A stretch of 5,069 nucleotides of DNA from Candidatus Acetothermia bacterium (GTDB taxonomy: Bacteria; Bipolaricaulota; Bipolaricaulia; Bipolaricaulales; Bipolaricaulaceae). The stretch is taken from the NCBI GenBank assembly GCA_003551325.1, contig PUMK01000098.1, positions 1 through 5,069 on the forward strand, written 5' to 3'. This document shows positions 1 through 5,069 of this stretch, piece by piece (positions within the stretch are counted from its first letter, which is position 1; each line of letters opens with the position of its first letter). The translations under genes and the position numbers were made by a program. The notes beneath the pieces were generated by a model. It saw nothing but the letters and a program-made list of their open reading frames with translations, was not told the DNA's origin and did no database searches.

Positions 1-571
1 CGTGCTCTCGGGGCTCATGGGCACGGCGCTGGGTGTCCTCTCGGCGTACTATAGAGTTCTGGACAATGTTCTGATGCGGTCCATGGATCTACTGCTTGCC
101 TTCCCTGCCATCCTGCTCGCGCTGGCGTTCATGGCCATTCTCGGGCCTTCTGAGGTCAACGCCATCCTTGCCTTATCCCTTGTGTACCTTCCGCGGACCG
201 CCCGGGTGTGCCGCAGCCAGACCTTGGCGATTCGAGAGGAGGACTACGTGCAGGCGGCGAAGGCGCTCGGCGTGAGCGACCTGCGCATCCAGTATCGCCA
301 TATCTTGCCGAATGTTTTCCCGGCGTTGCTCGTCCAGCAGACGCTGGTGTTCGCTCTGGCGATCCTGGTGGAAGCGGCGCTGAGCTTCTTGGGTGTGGGC
401 ACGCCGCCGCCGGCTCCCAGCTGGGGCAACATTCTCAACGACGCCCGTGATGTCCTTCGAGTGGCACCGTGGATCTCCATCGCCGCTGGTGGCGCGATCT
501 CCATCACGGTTTTGGCCATCAACCTTGTGGGCGACGGACTCCGTGACGTGCTCGATCCGAAGGCGTGGTAA
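1..571 (+). CDS. ABC transporter permease, DppC/OppC family (5' partial)
   Basis: This is the inner-membrane permease subunit of a dipeptide/oligopeptide/nickel-type ABC importer (BPD_transp_1 fold). The visible 189 residues show the family landmarks in order: a DNVLMRSMDLLLAFP stretch at about residues 21-35, the EAA cytoplasmic loop that contacts the ATPase at about 82-103 (YVQAAKALG ending in ILP), the LSFLGVGTPPPAPSWGNIL signature at about 127-145, a last membrane helix at about 157-176, and the typical GDGLRDVLDP tail. Full-length members have about 280-300 residues, so roughly the first 100 are missing upstream. The GTG at position 2 is therefore not the true start, and base 1 belongs to the preceding codon. 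The stop is 25 bp before the oxidoreductase start, which suggests one transcript. Family assignment is firm; the ligand (dipeptide, oligopeptide, opine or glutathione-like) cannot be read from the permease. Confidence 0.95.
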   Translation, partial: VLSGLMGTALGVLSAYYRVLDNVLMRSMDLLLAFPAILLALAFMAILGPSEVNAILALSLVYLPRTARVCRSQTLAIREEDYVQAAKALGVSDLRIQYRHILPNVFPALLVQQTLVFALAILVEAALSFLGVGTPPPAPSWGNILNDARDVLRVAPWISIAAGGAISITVLAINLVGDGLRDVLDPKAW

Positions 572-596
572 CGTTTGAAGCAAAGGGGGAGGGAAC

Positions 597-1745
597 ATGC
601 TGTTTGACCGATGGGCGATAGGGAACATGGAGCTTGCAAACCGATTCGTGCGTTCAGGGACCTCGGAGTTCGCGTCCGATCCCGCGGGCTTCCCTGGAGA
701 GGCATTGAAGACGATGTACGTTGATCTCGCCAAGGGAGGCACCGGGTTGATCGTCACCGGCTACGCGTACATCCGCGAGGACGGGCGCTCCGATATGGAC
801 CAGAATGCCCTGCACACGGATGAGCTCATTGAGCCGTGGCGGGCGATCACCGCTGCCGTGCACGAAGCGTCCCCAGAGTCTCGTATCGCTGCGCAGCTTG
901 TGCACGGAGGGCGGCAGTGCAAGCCCAGCGCCACATGTGCCACATTTGCCCCCTCTGCTGTGCACGATCCCCGGTCCGGCATCACGCCGCGTGCCATGAC
1001 TACGGAGGAAATCGAGGGTGTCATCGAATCTTTCGCCGCTTCCGCGTTGCGGGCTAAGCGGGCAGGTTTCGACGCCGTGCAACTCCACGCCGCGCACGGG
1101 TATCTGATTTCCCAGTTCCTCTCCCCGCACACGAACCGACGTACCGACGAATGGGGAGGGTCCGTCAGCAAGCGGGCTCGTTTCGCCGTGGAGGTCCTCC
1201 GGGCCTGCCGAGACGCGGTTGGTGAAAGCTATCCGTTGTGCGCCAAACTGAACTGTACGGATCTCCTGCCGAGTGGGATCGGGCTGGAGCAGGTGGCAGA
1301 GACTGCCGCCATCCTGGCCGATGCGGGATTGGGGGCCATCGAGCTGAGTGCCTGGATGTACGAGGCTCCTCTGGAGTTGAGTCCTTCCAGGAAGGGTGAC
1401 CTGTTACCTTCCCAGGAAGCCTACTTTCTTCACGAGGCCCGGGCTGCGAAGCGAGATCTCCCTAAGGACTTCCCGGTGGGCCTCTGCGGCGGCATTCGCT
1501 CTCGGGCAGTCATGGAGCGACTACTGGAGGAAGGGTTTGCGTTCATGGCGCTCTCCCGCCCGTTCATCGCTGAGCCTGATCTGGTCAAGCGTATGCACGC
1601 GGGGCAACCGCGTGTGGCCTGCGACTCCTGCAACGAGTGCATCGAAGGCGAGCGCCATCCCATCGTGAACTGCCCTCCCGTTCGGGAGGGACGTCTGTAT
1701 GAACGCATCGAACACCCTGAGTGGGCGACACTTGCGTCGTCCTAG
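597..1745 (+). CDS. NADH:flavin oxidoreductase, old yellow enzyme family, single domain with C-terminal Cys cluster
   Basis: A predicted FMN-dependent TIM-barrel oxidoreductase of 382 residues that probably reduces (or oxidises) an activated C=C or similar bond in the cytoplasm. Visible motifs are NRFVRS at 15-20, QLVHGGRQ at 100-107, the active-site HAAHGYL at 164-170 (His164 and His167 substrate-binding, Tyr169 the usual proton donor), the SPHTNRRTDEWGGS signature at 176-189, the flavin phosphate-binding CGGI at 297-300 and SRPFIAEPDLV at 320-330. A cysteine cluster follows at Cys342, Cys345, Cys348 and Cys359, with spacing like the 4Fe-4S site of trimethylamine dehydrogenase and 2,4-dienoyl-CoA reductase. 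The second flavin/NAD domain of those roughly 650-730-residue enzymes is absent. The position of the YqjM flavin-tuning Cys holds Ser23, so it is not a YqjM-type ene-reductase. The ATG is set by GGGGGAGGG at 585-593. It lies 25 bp after the permease. The family is certain; the substrate is unknown. Confidence 0.95.
   Translation: MLFDRWAIGNMELANRFVRSGTSEFASDPAGFPGEALKTMYVDLAKGGTGLIVTGYAYIREDGRSDMDQNALHTDELIEPWRAITAAVHEASPESRIAAQLVHGGRQCKPSATCATFAPSAVHDPRSGITPRAMTTEEIEGVIESFAASALRAKRAGFDAVQLHAAHGYLISQFLSPHTNRRTDEWGGSVSKRARFAVEVLRACRDAVGESYPLCAKLNCTDLLPSGIGLEQVAETAAILADAGLGAIELSAWMYEAPLELSPSRKGDLLPSQEAYFLHEARAAKRDLPKDFPVGLCGGIRSRAVMERLLEEGFAFMALSRPFIAEPDLVKRMHAGQPRVACDSCNECIEGERHPIVNCPPVREGRLYERIEHPEWATLASS
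1673..1690. repeat. Perfect 8-bp inverted repeat (hairpin) within the OYE gene
   Basis: CCCTCCCG, then TT, then CGGGAGGG gives a perfect GC-rich inverted repeat; as RNA it would form a 7-bp stem with a four-base loop. It lies inside the coding region, directly after the last cluster cysteine (Cys359), and encodes PPVREGR. No T tract follows, so it is not an obvious terminator. It may be an mRNA-stabilising or pausing hairpin near the 3' end of this gene, or simply a coding coincidence. Confidence 0.5.
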
Positions 1746-1783
1746 GAGGGCACAACCGAGCCTTACAGGCGCCGCCTACCGTG

Positions 1784-1843
1784 ATGTCTTGGGGAGATGC
1801 CATCCGCGATCTTCTGGACCCGCGTACGAAGCGCGTGGTGTGA
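1784..1843 (+). pseudogene. Relic of the C-terminus of a second DppC-type ABC permease
   Basis: Read in the frame ending at the TGA at 1841-1843, this stretch encodes WGDAIRDLLDPRTKRVV before the stop. That matches the GD-x-x-RD-x-LDPR tail that ends DppC/OppC-type permeases. The intact permease at the window start ends GDGLRDVLDPKAW, so the two tails are related but not copies. Further upstream this frame loses resemblance to a permease. Shifting by one base at about 1795 reads VLG directly before GDAIRD, which is suggestive of a frameshift. No Shine-Dalgarno precedes the ATG at 1784. An orphan TAGGAGGG lies at 1743-1750, on the stop codon of the OYE gene, with no start codon at a usable distance. 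The likely reading is a degraded or internally deleted permease gene. Chance similarity over some 12 residues cannot be excluded. Confidence 0.6.
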
Positions 1844-1866
1844 AGCGGTGATCTCGACGCGGGTCC
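1816..1866. repeat. 10-bp perfect inverted repeat in the leader of the amidohydrolase gene
   Basis: GGACCCGCGT at 1816-1825 is exactly complementary to ACGCGGGTCC at 1857-1866, with a 31-nt interior. Three more pairs (1827-1829 with 1854-1856) can form if base 1826 is bulged. The left arm lies in the permease relic and the right arm lies in the leader, 33 nt before the amidohydrolase start. There is no T run after the right arm, so a simple intrinsic terminator is unlikely. It could be an mRNA-processing or stability hairpin, or the remains of the terminator of the lost gene. The rest of the 1746-1899 gap shows no convincing promoter. Confidence 0.5.
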
Positions 1867-1899
1867 GCAACGGTTATGGGCAAGGGAGGCGGAAGTTAG

Positions 1900-3126
1900 A
1901 TGCACTATGATCTTGTTCTTGCGGGGGGGACAGTGGTCGAGCCCTCGCTGGGTGTTCATCGTTGCCTCGACGTGGGTATTTCTGACGGCAAGGTGGTCTA
2001 TCTTGACGAAGGAATCCCCAGCGGAAGCATAGGGCAGTTGATCGCTCTCGACGGGGATCTGGTGACCCCGGGCATCATCGATCTGCACACGCACGTGTAT
2101 TGGGGAGGGACGCCCTTGGGTGTTCCCCCGGACTTGGTGAGCGAACACCACGCCGTCACCACGTTGGTTGACGCCGGGAGTGCGGGTGCCGGCAACATCA
2201 TGGGTTTCAAGCAGTACGTCGCTGAGCCAGCGTACGCCAGGGTGTTTGCATTTCTCAACATTGCGTTCCCCGGCATCATCGCCGCCGTCTATGATCCCGG
2301 GAGCTTCGTGATTGTTGGGGAGAACGATGGGTTGCGGTACGACATGGTGGAATCGGCGATCGACGCATGTCGAGCCTTTCCGGAGCTCGTTCGTGGTGTG
2401 AAGGTCAGGGCTAGCCTGGAGGCAAGCGGGGATCAAGCGTTGGAGCCGGTGAAACTGGCGCTTGAGGTTGCGAGGGCTGTGGACAGACCGCTGATGGTCC
2501 ACATCAACGTCCCACCGCCCGGACGGGCAGAGGTGCTCGGCCTCTTGTGTAAGGGGGACATCCTGACACATGCTTTTCGGGGACACCCTAACGCCGGTGT
2601 CGACCGGAAGGGCAGGGTGACGCCTGAGATGTGGGAGGCGCGCGAGCGAGGCGTGATCATGGATCTTGGGCACGGTGGCGGAAGTTTTTCGTGGGATGTG
2701 ACTGCGCAGATGCTGGAACAGGGCTTCCCCCCCGACGTTATCAGCAGCGACATCCACCTGTCCTGTCGGTTTCATCCCACGTGGCCAGGGATGCCGGCGT
2801 TCAACATGCCCAACGCGATGTCCAAGCTCCTGAGTCTCGGCATGGAGATCGATGAGGTTATCCGTGCGGCCACCGTCTCGCCGGCCGCGGCGATCGGGCA
2901 GGCGGGCAAGCTGGGTACGCTTGAGCCGGGGTCGGTGGCGGACGTGTCCGTCCTTCGGATCGAGGATGGAAGCTTCTCCTTCTTCGACCCGTTCTCCGGT
3001 GAGAGGAAGGGTACGAAAAGGGTTGTTCCCCGATTTGCTGTTGTTGGCGGACGGCTCATGGCGCGGGAAGGCAGTGCGTCATCGAGCGGAGAACCTGACG
3101 GATCACATGGCGTGCGTGCTTGGTGA
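1900..3126 (+). CDS. Amidohydrolase/deacetylase-family metallohydrolase (COG3964 type)
   Basis: A 408-residue cytoplasmic member of the amidohydrolase superfamily, often mis-annotated as dihydroorotase or adenine deaminase. The metal centre is complete: DLHTH at 61-65 (His63, His65), the probable carboxylated lysine Lys168 in RGVKVRAS, His201 in MVHIN, His224 in THAFRGHP and the catalytic Asp284 in SSDIH. The N-terminal part (about 1-58) and the C-terminal part (about 335-388) form the usual small beta domain, ending in GSVADVSVLR and VVGGRLMA. The last 20 or so residues are a Ser/Gly-rich tail beyond the usual end. From the family: the studied COG3964 enzyme Atu3266 cleaves acetyl esters of R-2-hydroxy acids such as acetyl-mandelate, and the group often sits beside SelA-like PLP enzymes, as here. 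The start is fixed by GGGAGG at 1884-1889. Probable role: removing an acyl group from the imported substrate. Exact substrate unknown. Confidence 0.93.
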   Translation: MHYDLVLAGGTVVEPSLGVHRCLDVGISDGKVVYLDEGIPSGSIGQLIALDGDLVTPGIIDLHTHVYWGGTPLGVPPDLVSEHHAVTTLVDAGSAGAGNIMGFKQYVAEPAYARVFAFLNIAFPGIIAAVYDPGSFVIVGENDGLRYDMVESAIDACRAFPELVRGVKVRASLEASGDQALEPVKLALEVARAVDRPLMVHINVPPPGRAEVLGLLCKGDILTHAFRGHPNAGVDRKGRVTPEMWEARERGVIMDLGHGGGSFSWDVTAQMLEQGFPPDVISSDIHLSCRFHPTWPGMPAFNMPNAMSKLLSLGMEIDEVIRAATVSPAAAIGQAGKLGTLEPGSVADVSVLRIEDGSFSFFDPFSGERKGTKRVVPRFAVVGGRLMAREGSASSSGEPDGSHGVRAW

Positions 3127-3145
3127 TGGGTCTACGGACTCGGGT

Positions 3146-3153
3146 GGGAAGGG
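3146..3153 (+). promoter_or_regulatory. Ribosome binding site deciding the start of the SelA-like gene
   Basis: GGGAAGGG lies 5 nt before the ATG at 3159. An in-frame ATG at 3126-3128 overlaps the TGA of the amidohydrolase as TGATG, but no Shine-Dalgarno precedes it and the 11 extra residues (MGLRTRVGRDD) do not resemble family N-termini. The downstream start is preferred. Confidence 0.7.
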
Positions 3154-3158
3154 ATGAT

Positions 3159-4301
3159 ATGAAGACGGATGCCAGTGGGCCAACGATCTACGAGGAACTT
3201 GGGGTTCGCACGGTGATCAACGCGGTCGGACCGTTCACCAGATATGGTGGGTCGCTGATGCCGCCTGAAGTGGTCAGAGCGATGGGAGAAGCCGCACAAG
3301 CGTTCGTGGACATCGACGAACTGCTGGACAAGGCTGGCTGTCGCATCGCGCAGCTTGTGGGCGTGCCAGCGGCGTTCGTGACAGGCGGTGCCGCTGCCGC
3401 CTTGGCGGTTAGCGCAGCGGCATGCATGGCCGGTGCTGATCCCGTCAAGGCCATGCAGCTACCGGATACCCGTGGGCTCAAGGACGAGATCATCATGCTA
3501 CGGGTGCATCGCATCCACTATGATCAGGCGCTGCGGGTGGCGGGGGCGCGGATCGTGGACGCTGGCTTCACGGATTGGTCCTCGGTAGGGGATCTGGAAG
3601 CGGTGCTGACCGAGCGCACTGCGGGCGTACTCTATGTGGCCAAGTCCGAGAGCATGGCTGGATCCATTCCGTTGCATGATGTGTTGGCGTTCGCGCGGCG
3701 TCACGAGGTTCCTGTTGTGGTGGATGCTGCCGATGAGCTTCCTCCGGCATCCAATCTGCACCGATTTGTGGCCGAAGGGGCGGACGCCGCGCTCTACAGC
3801 GGTGGCAAAGACCTTCGAGGTCCCCAGAGTTCAGGGCTTATCGTGGGAACCAAGGACTTCGTCGAGGCCTGTAGGGTTCACGCTTGTCCTCACTATGGGG
3901 TTGGGCGGCCCATGAAGGCGGGCAAAGAGGAGATCGCGGGGTTGGTGAAGGCTGTTGAACGCTATGTCCAAGGGGACACGGATGCTTATGTGCGTTGTCT
4001 GAGGCAGGCGGTGGCCTATTTCAGGGAGGCGTTTGCCAGCCTTCCCCATGTGCATGTGGATGCGGACCCAACACCCATCCCCGGTGAGCCCGGATCGTAT
4101 CGCTTGCCGTCGCTCCAGCTCAAAGTTGATGGTGGTGCGCTGTCGATCACGGGAGCGGAACTCGCCCGCAGGTTGTTCGAGTGCGATCCGAGGATCGTCG
4201 TGGGGGTTGCTCCCTCAGGCATTGTGCTGCGGCCACAGATGCTTGAGGAGCACGAGCTTCCGATCGTGGTGGCGCGCGTCCGCGAGGCACTGACTGTCTA
4301 G
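3159..4301 (+). CDS. SelA-like (DgaE-like) PLP-dependent enzyme, probable ammonia-lyase
   Basis: A 380-residue fold-type I PLP enzyme of the SelA-related family (COG1921). The N-terminus IYEELGVRTVINAVGPFTRYGG (about 10-31) and LMPPEVVRAM (33-42) are family hallmarks. VTGGAAAAL at 74-82 would bind the PLP phosphate, VVVDAADELPP at 186-196 contains the aspartate that pairs with the pyridine nitrogen (Asp189), and Lys217 in LYSGGKDLRGPQSSG is the expected Schiff-base lysine. The family's GRPMKAGKEEI motif is at 249-259. It lacks the extra N-terminal tRNA-binding region of true selenocysteine synthases (about 460 residues), and no selenium gene is nearby. Characterised relatives include DgaE, D-glucosaminate-6-phosphate ammonia-lyase. 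A gap of 32 bp separates it from the amidohydrolase and 50 bp from the RidA gene. Eliminating ammonia or another beta group from an amino acid is the inferred reaction; the substrate is not known. Confidence 0.92.
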   Translation: MKTDASGPTIYEELGVRTVINAVGPFTRYGGSLMPPEVVRAMGEAAQAFVDIDELLDKAGCRIAQLVGVPAAFVTGGAAAALAVSAAACMAGADPVKAMQLPDTRGLKDEIIMLRVHRIHYDQALRVAGARIVDAGFTDWSSVGDLEAVLTERTAGVLYVAKSESMAGSIPLHDVLAFARRHEVPVVVDAADELPPASNLHRFVAEGADAALYSGGKDLRGPQSSGLIVGTKDFVEACRVHACPHYGVGRPMKAGKEEIAGLVKAVERYVQGDTDAYVRCLRQAVAYFREAFASLPHVHVDADPTPIPGEPGSYRLPSLQLKVDGGALSITGAELARRLFECDPRIVVGVAPSGIVLRPQMLEEHELPIVVARVREALTV

Positions 4302-4336
4302 GTTTCCGGGCTTCGGACTTGGGGACGCTGGTAGAC

Positions 4337-4343
4337 AAGGAGG
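4337..4343 (+). promoter_or_regulatory. Near-consensus ribosome binding site of the RidA-family gene
   Basis: AAGGAGG with 8 nt of spacing precedes the ATG at 4352. It fixes that start over the in-frame TTG at 4319, which would lie upstream of this site and adds 11 residues without family resemblance. Confidence 0.85.
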
Positions 4344-4351
4344 ATAAGGCA

Positions 4352-4840
4352 ATGGAACACAGAGTGACAGTGGAAGAGAGGATGCAGGAGCTCAACATCG
4401 TGCTCCCTGAATGCAATGCACTGAAAGTGGGAATGCTGGAGCGTGCGCGGAGAGTGGACGATCTGGTTTTCGTCTCCGGTCACGGGCCTGCGGGCAACGA
4501 CGGTGGCATGGTCTACCACGGCCGTGTGGGGGCGGATGTCACATTGGAGCAGGGTGTGGAAGCGGCACGACTGTGCACGATGAACTGTCTTGCGGCCGTG
4601 AAGGCACTGGTGGGTTCGCTCGATCGCGTGGAGCATGTGGTGCGTGTCCGGGGCTTCGTCAGCAGTGCACAGGACTTCTACCGTCAGCCGGAGGTGATGA
4701 ACGGTGCCTCCTCCGTGCTGCACCAGGTATTCGGGGACGACGGCAGACATGCCCGCACAGCGATCGGGACATCGGTGCTCCCGGGGAACATTCCGGTCGA
4801 GGTGGACATGGTGGTGAAGATCCGTCCGGACTCGTCATAG
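4352..4840 (+). CDS. RidA family protein (YjgF/YER057c/UK114, longer subtype)
   Basis: A 162-residue chorismate-mutase-like-fold protein of the RidA superfamily, usually a cytoplasmic trimer that hydrolyses reactive enamine/imine intermediates such as 2-aminoacrylate to keto acids plus ammonia. It begins with the VEERMQELNIVLPE segment (7-20) typical of the longer subgroup of about 150 residues (YjgF-like_1), followed by LVFVSGHGP at 38-46, VGADVTLEQGVEAAR at 59-73, VVRVRGFVSSAQDF at 96-109, and GRHARTAIGTSVLP at 131-144, where Arg135 aligns with the substrate carboxylate-binding arginine of RidA. VEVDMVVKI at 149-157 closes the domain. It lies 50 bp after the SelA-like gene, so it is probably in the same transcript. 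Its natural role there would be clearing the imine released by the PLP enzyme. Family is firm; direct activity is inferred, since several RidA subgroups have no proven deaminase function. Confidence 0.94.
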   Translation: MEHRVTVEERMQELNIVLPECNALKVGMLERARRVDDLVFVSGHGPAGNDGGMVYHGRVGADVTLEQGVEAARLCTMNCLAAVKALVGSLDRVEHVVRVRGFVSSAQDFYRQPEVMNGASSVLHQVFGDDGRHARTAIGTSVLPGNIPVEVDMVVKIRPDSS

Positions 4841-4847
4841 GCACCCG

Positions 4848-4874
4848 CCCTCAGGCGTCATGACGCTGTGAGGG
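4848..4874. terminator. Palindromic hairpin between the RidA and creatininase genes, possible terminator
   Basis: CCCTCA at 4848-4853 pairs with TGAGGG at 4869-4874, and within it GCGTCATGACGC at 4855-4866 is a perfect 12-bp palindrome; a 1-nt/2-nt bulge separates the two parts. It starts 7 nt after the RidA stop and lies just upstream of a promoter, which is where the end of the operon would be. No T tract follows, so it may instead be a 3' stability hairpin or a regulator binding site. Confidence 0.45.
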
Positions 4875-4889
4875 ACAGGGTTATGCGCT

Positions 4890-4918
4890 TTGACTGCCAC
4901 GCTGAGATGCGTTAGACT
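4890..4918 (+). promoter_or_regulatory. Predicted sigma70/SigA-type promoter for the creatininase-family gene
   Basis: TTGACT (-35, five of six matches) and TAGACT (-10, four of six) are separated by exactly 17 nt, putting the transcription start at about 4925 and giving a leader of about 25 nt before the ATG at 4951. The -10 overlaps a small inverted repeat, GTTAG-ACTG-CTAAC at 4911-4924, which could be a repressor site. This is the best promoter seen in the window and suggests that the last gene has its own transcription unit. Confidence 0.6.
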
Positions 4919-4950
4919 GCTAACAGCTTACAGCCGCTGGGGAGGATCCG

Positions 4951-5069
4951 ATGAAATCGCTGTATCGATGGGCGGAACTCACATGGGAGGAGATCGGAGC
5001 TCTGGCGGGCCCCGACGCGGTGGTGGTGATCCCGGTTGGCTCGGTGGAACAGCACGGACCTCATCTGCC
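4951..5069 (+). CDS. Creatininase family protein (3' partial, N-terminus only)
   Basis: The last 119 bases start a gene that runs off the window: ATG at 4951 with GGGGAGG at 4939-4945, then 39 visible codons. The product begins MKSLYRWAELTWEEI and reaches VVVIPVGSVEQHGPHL, the hallmark first motif of the creatininase/creatinine amidohydrolase family, in which Glu33 and His35 would be metal ligands. Family members are roughly 240-270 residues long and open cyclic or linear amides (creatinine, formamides, mycofactocin precursor peptide). A second amide-hydrolysing enzyme beside the COG3964 hydrolase supports a role in breaking down an amide-containing compound. The specific reaction cannot be told from 39 residues. 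Confidence 0.9.
   Translation, partial: MKSLYRWAELTWEEIGALAGPDAVVVIPVGSVEQHGPHL

Noticed and set aside
1784..1843. A 19-residue small protein gene starting at the ATG at 1784
   Set aside because: No ribosome binding site precedes it and the sequence is better explained as a permease tail relic.
1849..1880. Possible promoter before the amidohydrolase gene (TTATGG as -10)
   Set aside because: The -10 match is weak and no acceptable -35 lies 16-18 nt upstream.
1585..2775. A 396-codon open frame on the minus strand, spanning the OYE end, the gap and half of the amidohydrolase gene
   Set aside because: It runs antisense to two firmly identified genes, its product has no recognisable domain or motif, and it is rich in His/Arg/Pro as expected for a shadow frame in GC-rich DNA.
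1900..3126. Dihydroorotase or adenine deaminase identity for the amidohydrolase
   Set aside because: The motif layout (RGVKVRAS, MVHIN, THAFRGHP, SSDIH) and the SelA-like neighbour fit COG3964 better, and no pyrimidine or purine pathway gene is nearby.
3159..4301. True L-seryl-tRNA(Sec) selenium transferase (SelA)
   Set aside because: The protein is about 80 residues shorter, lacks the N-terminal tRNA-binding region, and no selB, selD or selC-like sequence is visible.
1..5069. CRISPR array, tRNA/rRNA, insertion sequence or phage signature
   Set aside because: No regularly spaced direct repeats, no cloverleaf-like segments, and no transposase or integrase motifs were seen on either strand.

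Overview
This 5.07 kb window reads as a bacterial catabolic gene cluster, with every recognised gene on the + strand. It is GC-rich. Nearly all starts carry strong purine-rich Shine-Dalgarno sequences (AAGGAGG, GGGGAGG, GGGAGG), and gaps between most genes are short. These features fit a GC-rich Gram-positive lineage such as a high-GC Firmicute, but no marker gene fixes the taxonomy and that is only a weak inference.

Layout: (1) 1-571, the C-terminal two thirds of a DppC/OppC-type ABC permease, cut by the window edge; (2) 597-1745, a single-domain old-yellow-enzyme (OYE) NADH:flavin oxidoreductase with a C-terminal four-cysteine motif; (3) 1746-1899, a non-coding gap that contains what looks like the last codons of a second, decayed DppC-type permease plus a 10-bp inverted repeat; (4) 1900-3126, a COG3964-type amidohydrolase with a complete metal site; (5) 3159-4301, a SelA-like (DgaE-like) PLP enzyme; (6) 4352-4840, a RidA/YjgF-family imine deaminase of the longer subtype; (7) 4841-4950, a gap with a hairpin followed by a good sigma70-type promoter; (8) 4951-5069, the first 39 codons of a creatininase-family amidohydrolase, cut by the window end.

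How they may work together (inference): a peptide- or opine-sized nitrogenous compound is imported by the Dpp-type transporter. Acyl, amide or ester bonds are opened by the COG3964 hydrolase and perhaps by the creatininase-family protein. The SelA-like PLP enzyme eliminates an amino group or other leaving group. The RidA protein hydrolyses the resulting enamine/imine to a keto acid and ammonia, and the OYE reduces or oxidises a C=C bond. The amidohydrolase/SelA-like pairing is a known gene neighbourhood, as in Enterococcus EF_0837/EF_0838. No KDGP aldolase (DgaF) is visible, and an OYE and a RidA occupy the cluster instead, so the substrate is probably not plain D-glucosaminate. The most unusual sequence-level features are the permease relic in the 154-bp gap and the regulatory-looking palindromes before the creatininase gene.
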